Notes: generated by a model not told the origin, from the sequence alone. A stretch of DNA of 19,676 bases from CANHEE01 sp043777755 (GCA_043777755.1 JAYWHK010000271.1:1-19676), one strand, 5' to 3'; numbered from the stretch's first letter, positions 1 through 8,724 are shown. Numbers and translations are program-made.

Positions 1-310
1 CAATTTTTTATTTTTATAAAAATTATAAAAAAATTATAAAATTTTAGTGTCAAAAAAAATTATGCCTAAAATTTCAAAAACTGGAACATCGAGTGTAAAT
101 ACACAAGCATAAGCAATTCACACTTTGCACCGCTGCCCTAAATGGTCGGAAAGGAATGTCAGCAGTATCTTAAAAATGCGAAACGCAATAAAATCAATAA
201 TTTAATGACTTACTTAAAAGCCAGCGCAATAATATTGCAATTTTTTTAACTATCAAAAAAAAGTTGAATTTTTTTTCATTTTTTTTTAAACAATAGGACA
301 TACACCACAA
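1..310. other. AT-rich gene-free stretch at left edge
   Basis: I find no convincing reading frame here. The first 60 bases and bases 240-295 are almost pure A/T. Between them, bases 80-190 are more mixed and contain small hairpins: GTGTA-AA-TACAC at 93-104, TGCG-AAA-CGCA at 177-187, and a GCAAT/ATTGC palindrome at 226-238. That pattern would allow a small structured RNA, but I recognise no known family, so I call none. Confidence 0.5.
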
Positions 311-346
311 AAAATGGCTGTCACACAAGTGCATGACAGCCATTTT
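311..346 (-). terminator. Rho-independent (probably bidirectional) terminator of the surface-protein gene
   Basis: A perfect 13-bp inverted repeat, AAAATGGCTGTCA (311-323) and TGACAGCCATTTT (334-346), encloses a 10-nt loop. Read on the minus strand, the stem follows the stop codon of the 1328-residue protein by about 17 nt and ends in a run of T. Read on the plus strand it also ends in T7, so it could stop transcription from either side. Confidence 0.9.
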
Positions 347-362
347 TTTATACATTCTTAAC

Positions 363-3300
363 TTAGCGCATCAACAAAACTTCTCCTGTAAAATCTTTGG
401 TTTTTCCATCAACAAATTCTACGGTAGTTTTATAAATATAATGGTCTTGGTTTGCCAAATGTCCATTTTGAGAACCTTGCCAACCCATATTTTCGTCGTT
501 TGGCGCAATGTCTTGAACTTGATAAATCATATTTCCCCAACGGTCAAAAACCTGTAAGTCTTTTACTTTTGCGACATCAGAGCCACCATAAATGGTAAAA
601 CTATCGTTTGTACCATCGTTGTTTGGAGAAAAAGTATTGGGCGCAAAAACCTCTCTTTCTGATTTCACATATACCCAAAGTACATCGCTTGCTTTGCAGC
701 CTTTTTTGTCCGTCACGGTCACTTTGAACTCTTGACTTTTCATTGGCGTAAAGCTGTGAGTCAAACCATTCACCGTTTTGTCTGACCAAACAAGGCTATC
801 GTAAGGCGCACTCACTATGGCTTGTAATTGCGTTTCTGTACCAAGATTGATGATTTGGTCTTCGCCCAAATTGATGTAAAATTCTTCTGGTTGCAACAGT
901 TCCGCTTCGTCTTCCCAACGGCAACCATTCGCATCTTTCACAACCAACTCATAACGGTTGCTTTTTAATTTTGTAAAAATATTTTCTTCTGTAAAAAGCT
1001 GATTGTCAATGCTATACGAATATGGAATTGTTCCGCCTTCCGTCAAACCAAAAACGATTTTTCCTGTATTTTCGCCAAAACAACGGACATCTGTCACTGT
1101 TGCGCTGCTTCGGATTGGCTCAGGATTTTTCAAAATAAAAGAATCTTTCAAACTACAATTGTCCAAATTTGTTATGCTAACTTTGTAAATGCCAGCGGTC
1201 AAATTTTCGATTTTTTCCATTTTAGAACCATTGCTCCAAGTAATGTCGTAAGGTGCTTTTAGGTTTTTAACGTCAATCGAAAGTACGCCATTGTTGTCGT
1301 TATGGCATTTTATAGCACTTGAAATTTTGATGCTTGCGGCTACGTCTGGCGGACAAGAACAATAGCCTTTTCCGCTGATAATCAATGGTTTGCAATTTGC
1401 TGCACTTTCTATTGTGAAATTGTACGCATCACCATCGTTGATGTTTTTACTTAAAAAAGAATTGCCCGAAATAGGTTTCAAATCCACCGAATAAGTATTT
1501 GATTTTCCGCCATTTATATCAAAAGCAACTTGGTATGTTTTTTTGTCGGTACTACAATTTATTTTTGGCTGCGAATTTGTCAAAGCAGCTAAAAGCGTAA
1601 CGTTCAAAGTATTTTGACTGTTCAAAATTTTGCCTTGACAGCCAGGCGTTCCACTTGTTTTTACCGAAACCAAATTGTAGGTTGTGGACGTATTTTTTAA
1701 AGGAATCGAAAAAGAAAAATCGTTTATTTTATCTAATTTTTGGTTGCTTTGACCATCATTATACACCAATTCAAAAGGTGTTGTTCCTGTCAAAATAAAT
1801 TTTAAATCACTCTTTTCACCTTCGCAAAGTTCCGTTGTGCCAGCCAATGCTGCGCTCGGTTCTTCTACAAAAACAATCGGAACACTCCCTTTTCCAAATG
1901 CTGCACAAGGACTTTTAACATCAACTTTTCCGTTGGCATCAGGCGAACCAGCTACCGAAGCAATAAAATAAGGTTTGTTGTTGCTCATGCCAGATTTTTT
2001 TGCAAATTGAGGTAATGTGTTGTAATCCAATATGTTACCAATTGTATTGGCATCGCCATCATGCAAAATATAGCCTTGAATGTCTGTTCCAACTAATTTT
2101 TGGTCAGGATTAAAACTTGCTGTTGCTGCCAAACTTTCACAAATGGTTATTGGCAAAGGATTGAGTGTTGCAGGCGTTGATTTTGCTGTACAAGCACAAG
2201 TGTGTTTGTCCGCAACAAAAAGTGTATCACAAGCATTTTTGTCCGTGATTGCAATGTTAAAATTTTGTCCGCTGGCGAAAAAATCACTTGTATAAGTATT
2301 TTTTGCAAAAACACCTTTTCCATTTATTTCTTTGCACGTATTCGCTTCACCGCCTGTAACATCTAATACAACTTGATAGCTCGTATTGGCAGCGTTACAT
2401 TGGAATTTTTTAGATAAAAAACTTAATTTTTTTGGCGCACGTATCGAAATCGTATCGGTATAAGTACTGCTACAACCCGTGGCATCTATTATTTTTTTGA
2501 CATAAAAATCACCAATACTTTCTTTAAAAACAGTGATTTTATCAATACTTAAATCCTTGTCAATGAATGAATTACCATAATAAATCATAAATGGAGCTTG
2601 TCCGTTTGGTGTCAAAGTCAAGTCCGTCAATTGATTGCTACAAATCAACGAATCCGCTGTCATAAAAGCAGAAGGAGCTTTGTGAAAAACCACTGGAACG
2701 CCAACCGAAATACCTAAACAAGGGTCTGCAAAATCAATGTCGCCGTTGGGCTTTTTGTTGCCTACAACTGCGGCAATATAGTAGGTCATTTCTGGCATCA
2801 AGCCACTCACAAAACTAAAATCAGGTGTTTTATTACTGGCAAAAACGGTTGCCAAATCAGGTGTAGAAACGTTGTGTAAAATAAAAATCAAAGCGTCGTT
2901 TGCGCCTTTTATTTCATTCATATTGTGAATACCTTTTACATTCTGATTGGAGCAAGCGTCAAGCGGAAGGTTGTTCATCGTTCCTGCTTTTTTCAAGCAT
3001 TGACAATTGACAGAAGCAAAAAACTGCGCTTCTCCAACTATTTTTGACGTACAGACATTGCTACTTTCTTTAAAACTTTTGACTTTTATCGTTTTTGATT
3101 GGTCAATAATATTTTTTTCAGTGAAAATAGGTTGATTCGTTGTAAAATTCCAATCGTTTGTACCGTCAGTATAAGTCACTTCAAAAGGTGCTTGACCTGT
3201 AAATGAAAAAGACAAATTCACCGTATCACCAAAGCAAGCAACACCGCCACCGAACAAAGCAACAGAAGGATTTTCCATTTCTCTGATTTTGAATTGAAGG

Positions 3301-4349
3301 GTATCGAAACAGTTTTTATTACTCGTTGCACGCAACCAAAGATTTTGTTCTTGACAAATCATACTTGGTGCAACGTTCTGATTGCTGCCTAAATAGGCAT
3401 CTGATTTTTTATTATAAATTTTAAAATCAAGGTTTGATAGGTTGTTTTTTTCAGAAAGTTGTAGGTTTTTTAATTCAAAACAAGCATTTTTACAAAAATA
3501 AGGTGCTTCTTTGAGTTCCAGATTTGGCATTTTATTGACTTTTACATCTAAAAAAGAGGTGTCCGCCAAACAAGAATTGCGGGCAATCACTCGAACTTTT
3601 CCACTGTTTTCACCAAAAGTCAAAACGACTTGTTTTCCACTGCCACTCACGGTTGTTCCCGTCGGAACTGACCACTCATAATTGCTAAAACGCACATCGC
3701 CAGGCACTTCATAAATACCTGACAATCCGCTACATATTTCGGTATTTCCTTTTAATTGTCCAACCGTAGGCAATGGCTCAGGAAGCGGTGCGCCAATTTG
3801 CGCTGTTCCACCAAACTCCATTTTAAAACCAACACCATTGTTCGTGATGTTGTCAATAATAAGGTAGTAATTTTTATTTGCTTGAACGTTCACCGTTTGC
3901 TCAAATTCCAAACCAGCCATTGGGTCAGTTACGCCAAAATCAACTGCTGGATTGCTACTGATTCCCGTTGATGTATAAGGCGGATTTGTCACCAAACCTA
4001 CCCAATTACACGCCACAATCTGCGAAGCCATCGTATCGCAAGGACAGGCTTCGGAAAAAAGCACAAAATCATAGTCTGCTGCCAAGTTGTCGGCAGTAAC
4101 GGCAAATTTGAAAGTACCAGAAGTAAGTGCGGTGAATTTGAACCAATGCGCTTGATGCAAAGTGTCTTGAAAACAACCTATGAGTCCCGTATTGGGAAGG
4201 TTATAATCGCTCGTAGAAGGAATGTTAAGCGTACTTTTATCCTTAATTACTTTTGCATCAAAACAGCTAATGTGCTGTGCATGAAGCATTTGTAAAGCAA
4301 ATGACAAAAGCAACGCAAGTAGGGACTTTTGCGTAGCGGACATGATCAT
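363..4349 (-). CDS. Secreted multidomain surface protein with SprB-like repeats and type IX secretion C-terminal domain
   Basis: The N-terminus is a signal peptide (short polar start, hydrophobic LLALLLSFALQ, cleavage near HAQ at about residue 25). Residues 26-190 form a domain like the pre-peptidase/adhesion beta-sandwiches, followed by a PKD-like domain (about 195-270, with YEWSVPTG). The middle contains a repeated cysteine-rich module beginning near residues 447 and 716, with a third CxC start near 996. Two SprB-like repeats follow (about 1005-1154; DITWSNG...LTAGIYKVSITN). Residues 1231-1328 match the gliding-motility-associated type B sorting domain: APNTFSPNNDGTNDSF, VFDRWGNMIY, then a DHYIYKTTVEF strand. 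Known for the family: Sec export, then passage through the type IX system to the surface, with the C-terminal domain as address. The role is probably adhesion or matrix binding, which is inference. The first ATG is used; a second lies two codons in. The gene stands alone. Confidence 0.92.
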   Translation of the reverse strand: MIMSATQKSLLALLLSFALQMLHAQHISCFDAKVIKDKSTLNIPSTSDYNLPNTGLIGCFQDTLHQAHWFKFTALTSGTFKFAVTADNLAADYDFVLFSEACPCDTMASQIVACNWVGLVTNPPYTSTGISSNPAVDFGVTDPMAGLEFEQTVNVQANKNYYLIIDNITNNGVGFKMEFGGTAQIGAPLPEPLPTVGQLKGNTEICSGLSGIYEVPGDVRFSNYEWSVPTGTTVSGSGKQVVLTFGENSGKVRVIARNSCLADTSFLDVKVNKMPNLELKEAPYFCKNACFELKNLQLSEKNNLSNLDFKIYNKKSDAYLGSNQNVAPSMICQEQNLWLRATSNKNCFDTLQFKIREMENPSVALFGGGVACFGDTVNLSFSFTGQAPFEVTYTDGTNDWNFTTNQPIFTEKNIIDQSKTIKVKSFKESSNVCTSKIVGEAQFFASVNCQCLKKAGTMNNLPLDACSNQNVKGIHNMNEIKGANDALIFILHNVSTPDLATVFASNKTPDFSFVSGLMPEMTYYIAAVVGNKKPNGDIDFADPCLGISVGVPVVFHKAPSAFMTADSLICSNQLTDLTLTPNGQAPFMIYYGNSFIDKDLSIDKITVFKESIGDFYVKKIIDATGCSSTYTDTISIRAPKKLSFLSKKFQCNAANTSYQVVLDVTGGEANTCKEINGKGVFAKNTYTSDFFASGQNFNIAITDKNACDTLFVADKHTCACTAKSTPATLNPLPITICESLAATASFNPDQKLVGTDIQGYILHDGDANTIGNILDYNTLPQFAKKSGMSNNKPYFIASVAGSPDANGKVDVKSPCAAFGKGSVPIVFVEEPSAALAGTTELCEGEKSDLKFILTGTTPFELVYNDGQSNQKLDKINDFSFSIPLKNTSTTYNLVSVKTSGTPGCQGKILNSQNTLNVTLLAALTNSQPKINCSTDKKTYQVAFDINGGKSNTYSVDLKPISGNSFLSKNINDGDAYNFTIESAANCKPLIISGKGYCSCPPDVAASIKISSAIKCHNDNNGVLSIDVKNLKAPYDITWSNGSKMEKIENLTAGIYKVSITNLDNCSLKDSFILKNPEPIRSSATVTDVRCFGENTGKIVFGLTEGGTIPYSYSIDNQLFTEENIFTKLKSNRYELVVKDANGCRWEDEAELLQPEEFYINLGEDQIINLGTETQLQAIVSAPYDSLVWSDKTVNGLTHSFTPMKSQEFKVTVTDKKGCKASDVLWVYVKSEREVFAPNTFSPNNDGTNDSFTIYGGSDVAKVKDLQVFDRWGNMIYQVQDIAPNDENMGWQGSQNGHLANQDHYIYKTTVEFVDGKTKDFTGEVLLMR

Positions 4350-4500
4350 GGGAAAATTTATTCTATTTAAAACCTAACATTGCGCTTTGTTTTTATAGTT
4401 GGGACGGAAAAAACAAATGCAATATTGAGATTCTTTGTTGTTGTTGTATAAGTATTTTTGTTAAATTAAGACAAGTTTTAATTTGTCATTGGACTAAATG

Positions 4501-4531
4501 CAAATATATTGCCTAATTTAAAAATACCAAA
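4501..4531 (-). promoter_or_regulatory. Bacteroidota-type promoter of the 1328-residue surface-protein gene
   Basis: On the minus strand the sequence reads TTTG (4531-4528), exactly 19 bp, then TATATTTG (4508-4501). This matches the Bacteroidota consensus TTTG-N19-TAnnTTTG at every fixed position. Transcription would start near 4495, giving a leader of roughly 145 nt before the ATG at 4349. The leader is AT-rich and I see no strong fold in it. Confidence 0.75.
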
Positions 4532-4558
4532 AAGTTTAACGGAAATAAGGTGTTTTTT

Positions 4559-4968
4559 GTTGCAAAAAAACGTAACAGTTTAGCGTCGAAAAAAATCGAA
4601 GATTTTTATTTTTACCACGGAGAAACGGCAATGTCATTAAGCTAAGAAATTTGGCTTTAAATGCTTTGCTCAACAGCCTAAATTTACTTTCTGATGCCCT
4701 TACCCTATTCCGAAGGAATCCCTTTGGGAACGGGAACTCAGACAAAAAAAGTAAATTTTTCTAATTTTATGCAATAAAACGATTGTTTTTATTGCTAAAA
4801 AACAAGTAAAACAATACATTTAGGAGTCATTCCCTTTAGGGTGAGGGCATAAGAAAGTGCTGTTCAAGTCTTTTGCGAAGCAACACATTTTTAAAATCCT
4901 TAGCTTAATGACATTGCCGTTTCTCTGTGGTAAAAAATTGCAAAAGTGATAAATAGTTGCAAAAAAAC
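4559..4968. repeat. Large nested palindromic repeat element (copy 1)
   Basis: Outer arms of 36 bp at 4611-4646 and 4899-4934 are inverted copies with one mismatch (TTTACCACGGAGAAACGG... against CCACAG). Inner arms at 4686-4706 and 4838-4858 are inverted with about two mismatches (ACTTTCTGATGCCCTTACCCT). A central hairpin (GCAATAAAA at 4771-4779, TTTTATTGC at 4787-4795) lies near the common centre of about 4772. A 13-bp direct repeat, GTTGCAAAAAAAC, occurs at both edges (4559-4571 and 4956-4968), as expected of a target-site duplication or conserved element ends. It encodes no credible protein. It is non-autonomous and MITE-like in form; a transposition mechanism is inference. Confidence 0.8.
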
Positions 4969-4973
4969 ACTTA

Positions 4974-7271
4974 TCATCGTCCAAAATACTTACACTCTTT
5001 TATTACTTCTGCATAATATTGTGTATCAGATAATTTTTTCAAAACCTCACTGTACGTTTGGTAATCGCTTGGCAAAGTATGGCGATAGCCATAAGCCGTT
5101 TGGCGAAAATCAGTACTGGTATAATACATTTTTTGCTGGCATTTTGCAGCCCAAAAAGCACATTTTGCAGCGGTTTCGTGGTCATTTCGAGCCAATTCGT
5201 AGGCTTTTTCCAAATAAGTAAAAGCCAATTTCACGCTACTTTGTTCTCGATTTCCAAAGGGATAATAATAAGTAATGTATTCGTCAGAATAGCGATTTTC
5301 GTTGGTATGCCAAGCCGTTCCCGTCCGATAATAATCCACAACGCCCCAAGATGTGCCGTAATAAGACATATTGTAATGCGCAATACCAAGGCGCATAAGG
5401 TATTTATAGCCATTTTCGAGGTCAGCTTTTGACTGGTATTCATAATCTATGAGTTTTTCGACGACTTCACGGCGAGTCAAAAATTTGGAACTGTCTTTTG
5501 CTGGACAATCAATACAATCCGATATTCTCATGCCGAAAGGGTTGAATTTTTGCTTATCCAAACGCTCCGCAGATACTTTTTTGAAGGCTTCAAGCGATGC
5601 TTCGAGGTTATTTTGGCTCAAAAGCGCAACGCCTTTCATTTCCCAAAGCTCATCTTCAAGGCTTTCTCCTTTTTCGTTGCTGGTAAAATAACGCTCCAAA
5701 CTACTTTTTCCAGGTTTTTGACAAAGGTCTAAAAGGTCTTCAATGATGTCCAATTGTGGATTTGGACGCATGGATTCGATGCGGTGATGACAGCGAAAAG
5801 CACAGCCTTTTTTTCCATTTTTTTCATAAAAATGTGCCAATTTATCAAATAAAAAGTCAGGCAAATCTTTGTATTTTTTATACAAAGGATTGTCGATGAT
5901 GGCAGAGATTTGGTCTTCGGTTTCGCTGTCCAATTGTTCAAAACTGTATATTTTTGCCGCAATTTCCAATATTTCGACTTGTTCTCGTAGGGCTTCATTT
6001 TTGATGCCATCTTTTATTTTGTCAAAAACCCTTGCCGCAGCGTAATGGTCGCCACGCAAAAGCTCCACATAACCGTCCGCCACACGCCAAACTTCTGGTC
6101 GAGCGATGCTTTTTTCATTGATACATTTCAAAATAAAATGGTGCAAACGAATGGCATATTCTCCAGCATATTTTCGAGGCAAATCGGCTACTTTGCGGTT
6201 GTGCGCTCGGTGGTCATTGAACGGATAACCCAATAAATCACGTTCTAATTTCCGAATTTCTCGTAATAAAAGATTTTCTAAATGCGGATTTTTAGGATTC
6301 AAATCATAAATCAACTGCATTTCTTCTACTGCTTTGGCATCTTCATGCGAGCCACGCATGGCATAGAGTGTTGCTTTTTCGTTGTCGTTGCGGCATAGCG
6401 AAAGGCATTGTTGCCATTCTGTATCTGACTGAATATCAAAGCCTTGCATCGCAGCTTGTCGTTTGCTAAGGCAATTTTCAAATACAATAGAAAACAAATA
6501 TGACGCTTCGATGCGCTGCCCTAAGTTTTTGAGTGCGCCAGCTTTTAAGGAAAGAATCCAATAATTGACAACGCTTTTGACACGGCTGTCAATTTTTGGC
6601 ATTAGGTAATTGTAGAGGTAAATAGTTGTCTGATAATTCCCTGAGTAATGCGCCAAACGCATGATTTGAAAAGCATAACGCAAGCGAATAAAAGGTGATT
6701 TGGTTGCCATGAAGCGTTTTTTACCTTCTTCGACCAATTCCAACATGACCACAGCATCACGGATTTTGTTGTTCCAAGCGTCACCTTCCATAACGTGCGG
6801 CTCACATTTTTTTGCAAACAACAGATAATCAATGACTTCCAAGCAACGATTTTCATAGATTTGTTCTGCAAACTCGTTTCCAGCAAGGGAGGTTTCGAGT
6901 TTTAAATTTTCACTTTGTGTGGCATTTCGAATCATCGCCAACTCTTCGGCGGTGGTTTTATAAATGACTTGACGTACATCATTTAAGTCTGCGTAGTCAC
7001 AAAATTTCTGTTTCCATTCCCAAAGGTTTTCGTCAGCACATTGCGACCTGTATAAACTATCTTGCTGATTGTCAGCATTGTATATATCGTCAAAAGAAAC
7101 TATTTCGACCAATTGCCTTGCCGAGGGATTATTTTTTTCAATAATATTTTTATTAAAAAATGAATAACCTTGAAATCCCATGCTGCCGTAACCACAAGAA
7201 TCTGATTTTTTATAAGGAAAAAAAATAAAAATAAAAGTAAAAAATGCGGTATAAATATAGTGTTTTCTCAT
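4974..7271 (-). CDS. Exported helical-repeat (TPR-like) protein of unknown function
   Basis: I do not recognise the family. The 765-residue product begins with a hydrophobic segment (residues 5-19, FFTFIFIFF preceded by Arg/Lys) and then a cysteine at about 26. The residues before that cysteine (KKSDS) do not form a lipobox, so it is more likely a periplasmic or secreted protein than a lipoprotein. The rest is charged and helical. Stretches such as LEASLEAFKKVSAERL (near residue 550) and LEKAYELARNDHETAAKC (near 690) have the small/large residue spacing of TPR helices. The segment around residues 630-680 is rich in Tyr and Trp. The gene is single, oriented like the upstream surface protein but separated from it by a repeat element. 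TPR proteins usually scaffold complexes, and no partner is evident here. Confidence 0.8.
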   Translation of the reverse strand: MRKHYIYTAFFTFIFIFFPYKKSDSCGYGSMGFQGYSFFNKNIIEKNNPSARQLVEIVSFDDIYNADNQQDSLYRSQCADENLWEWKQKFCDYADLNDVRQVIYKTTAEELAMIRNATQSENLKLETSLAGNEFAEQIYENRCLEVIDYLLFAKKCEPHVMEGDAWNNKIRDAVVMLELVEEGKKRFMATKSPFIRLRYAFQIMRLAHYSGNYQTTIYLYNYLMPKIDSRVKSVVNYWILSLKAGALKNLGQRIEASYLFSIVFENCLSKRQAAMQGFDIQSDTEWQQCLSLCRNDNEKATLYAMRGSHEDAKAVEEMQLIYDLNPKNPHLENLLLREIRKLERDLLGYPFNDHRAHNRKVADLPRKYAGEYAIRLHHFILKCINEKSIARPEVWRVADGYVELLRGDHYAAARVFDKIKDGIKNEALREQVEILEIAAKIYSFEQLDSETEDQISAIIDNPLYKKYKDLPDFLFDKLAHFYEKNGKKGCAFRCHHRIESMRPNPQLDIIEDLLDLCQKPGKSSLERYFTSNEKGESLEDELWEMKGVALLSQNNLEASLEAFKKVSAERLDKQKFNPFGMRISDCIDCPAKDSSKFLTRREVVEKLIDYEYQSKADLENGYKYLMRLGIAHYNMSYYGTSWGVVDYYRTGTAWHTNENRYSDEYITYYYPFGNREQSSVKLAFTYLEKAYELARNDHETAAKCAFWAAKCQQKMYYTSTDFRQTAYGYRHTLPSDYQTYSEVLKKLSDTQYYAEVIKECKYFGR

Positions 7272-7291
7272 TTGCGATGATTTTTATATGA

Positions 7292-7299
7292 CAAAGATA
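7292..7299 (-). promoter_or_regulatory. Probable -7 box of the 765-residue helical-repeat protein gene
   Basis: The minus strand reads TATCTTTG, an exact match to the Bacteroidota -7 box TAnnTTTG, ending 20 nt before the ATG at 7271. No TTTG is present at the usual 19-bp spacing upstream (the bases there read CGAATG), so the -33 element is weak or absent. Confidence 0.55.
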
Positions 7300-7372
7300 A
7301 TTGTTTTTTATTTTTTTCATTCGTGAATTATCCTTATTTTTGCAGTAAAATTAGAAAACAATTGAGTAATGG

Positions 7373-7528
7373 TGACTATTTACCATTTTTGCAATTTTTT
7401 ACCACGGAGAAACAGAGAACACAGAGTTTGAAAAAAATTAGCCGAAGGCTAATTTTTTGCCTCCGTGACCTCCGTTTCTCCGTGGTAAAGAATAAAAATC
7501 TTCGATTTTTTTGCAATGCTAAATAGTT
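7373..7528. repeat. Palindromic repeat element (copy 2, short form of the 4559-4968 element)
   Basis: Nested inverted repeats: ACTATTTACCATTTTTGCAA (7375-7394) against TTGCAATGCTAAATAGT (7511-7527); TTTACCACGGAGAAAC (7398-7413) against GTTTCTCCGTGGTAAA (7474-7489); and a perfect central 12-bp hairpin, AAAAAATTAGCC-gaa-GGCTAATTTTTT (7432-7458). Both flanks match copy 1: the left flank corresponds to the inverted right end of copy 1 (TTTTGCAATTTTTTACCAC), and the right flank to its inverted left end (AAATCGAAGATTTTTATT next to TTTACCACGGAGAAACGG). The interiors differ. The central stem ending in T6 could also terminate transcription. It fills most of the gap between two divergent genes. Confidence 0.8.
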
Positions 7529-7576
7529 GCAAATAATGACAAATAAAGACGTTTTATTTGTTTACTGAATACAATC

Positions 7577-8413
7577 ATGCTGCAATTATCACAAATCAAT
7601 ATTTATCCTGTCAAATCATTAGATGGTTATTCGCCGCTTTCTGCTGTGGTAGAAAAAAGAGGATTACAACACGACCGCCGCTGGATGATAGTCGATGAAA
7701 ATGGTATTTTTATGACCCAACGCAACAGACGTAAAATGCCGCTTCTACGAGCGAGAGTTGTGGACGAAACCTTGATTATTGAAGAAAAAAACAACCTTTC
7801 CAACAATATTCACGTCAATATTCACCTGATGAGCGATGAAATAAACGTCGAAGTTTGGGACGATAAAGTACTTGCCAGAAAGGTAAGTAACGAAGTAGAT
7901 GCTTTTTTGAGCGATTTTTTAGGCACGCTTTGTCATTTGGTAAAAATGCCCGAAACCTCATTCCGTCGTGTCGAAGAAGACCGAAATACAGGTGACGATA
8001 TTGTTAGTTTTGCCGACGGTTATCCTTTTTTAATCATTGGAGAAAGTTCTATCAATGATTTAAACGAGCGTTTAGATGTACCATTAAATGCTGATAATCA
8101 AGCACTTGTAGGCATGAGAAGATTCCGAACTAATTTTGTTTTCACTGGTGGAAAACCTTACGAAGAAGAATCTTGGAGTCGTTTCAAAATTGGTGAAATA
8201 GATTTTGAAGGCATCAAACCTTGCGGTCGTTGTATGATGACCACGCTCGACCCTGACACTGGCGAAAAAGGCAAAGAACCTTTGGAACTTCTTTCTCAAT
8301 ACCGCAAAGTTGGCAAAAAAATCCTTTTTGGGCAAAATGTCATTTGGAAAAATGAACAATCGTTTTCATCATCTGTTCCTACTGTCAATGTCGGTGAAAT
8401 TATTTTTTTGTAA
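7577..8413 (+). CDS. MOSC domain-containing protein (YcbX/mARC-like)
   Basis: The N-terminal part (residues 1 to about 115) fits the MOSC beta-barrel domain, with the typical opening IYPVKSLDGY and the GLQHDRRWMIVDENG segment. The C-terminal MOSC domain contains VGMRRFRTNFVFTGG and KPCGRCMMTTLDPDTGE. In this family the cysteine of the CxRC motif (C216, with C219) is the likely ligand of a molybdenum cofactor. At 278 residues it is complete. Known relatives (YcbX, mARC) reduce N-hydroxylated compounds with a molybdenum centre. This one is stand-alone with no fused ferredoxin domain, so an external electron donor is expected. A hairpin of CAAATAAA and TTTATTTG (7540-7560) lies just before the start codon. 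The exact substrate cannot be read from the sequence. Confidence 0.92.
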   Translation: MLQLSQINIYPVKSLDGYSPLSAVVEKRGLQHDRRWMIVDENGIFMTQRNRRKMPLLRARVVDETLIIEEKNNLSNNIHVNIHLMSDEINVEVWDDKVLARKVSNEVDAFLSDFLGTLCHLVKMPETSFRRVEEDRNTGDDIVSFADGYPFLIIGESSINDLNERLDVPLNADNQALVGMRRFRTNFVFTGGKPYEEESWSRFKIGEIDFEGIKPCGRCMMTTLDPDTGEKGKEPLELLSQYRKVGKKILFGQNVIWKNEQSFSSSVPTVNVGEIIFL

Positions 8414-8418
8414 AAATG

Positions 8419-8655
8419 CGAATATTGGGTTAAAAGTAACTGTTTTAATCAAAAATGTTACTAATAACAAAACTGCAATAATGCAAATCTACTCTTTATT
8501 TGTCATTCTGAGCCGTAGGCGTAGAATCCCACTCCTAAGTTCTCTCTAAGAGTGGCAATCGTAGTGTGGGATTCTTTCGCTTCGCTACTGAATGACAAAA
8601 AAGAGTAGATTTTCATTAGTTTTCTATTGTCATTGATTATCTAACCCAATATTCG
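8419..8655. repeat. MITE-like palindromic element
   Basis: Terminal inverted repeats CGAATATTGGGTTA (8419-8432) and TAACCCAATATTCG (8642-8655) are perfect. Inside, AAATCTACTCTTTATTTGTCATTC (8485-8508) pairs imperfectly with its inverted partner at 8590-8613, and GAATCCCAC (8524-8532) pairs with GTGGGATTC (8566-8574). The edges also share a near direct repeat, AATATTGGGTTAAAAGTA (8421-8438) and AATATTCGGATTAAAAGTA (8648-8666). It has no coding capacity. It lies directly after the MOSC gene stop codon and may end that transcript. It is unrelated in sequence to the two elements upstream. Confidence 0.75.
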
Positions 8656-8683
8656 GATTAAAAGTAGTATCTCTTGTACAGCA

Positions 8684-8722
8684 CTTTTACATTTTAAATT
8701 TAGCCTTTTACATTTTAAATTT
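8684..8722 (+). repeat. Two tandem 18-bp repeats (period 21) before the helicase gene
   Basis: CTTTTACATTTTAAATTT occurs at 8684-8701 and again at 8705-8722, exactly 21 bp apart, or two helical turns. The second copy ends two bases before the -7 box, so the pair occupies the place of the -33 element and the region upstream of it. A related motif in the opposite orientation follows the same gene. Confidence 0.85.
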
Positions 8723-8724
8723 CT

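Noticed and set aside
128..166. Resemblance to the signal-recognition-particle RNA tip (GGAAAGGAA and CAGCAG)
   Set aside because: The order and pairing of the two internal-loop strands do not fit the SRP RNA consensus, so I do not call it.
4536..4745. Minus-strand frame of 69 codons
   Set aside because: It lies inside the palindromic repeat element and has no protein-like features.
7195..7210. Lipoprotein signal in the 765-residue protein (cysteine near residue 26)
   Set aside because: The residues before the cysteine are charged and polar (KKSDS), which does not match a lipobox.
7323..7526. Plus-strand frame of 67 codons
   Set aside because: It is a translation of repeat copy 2, including the arms of its hairpins.
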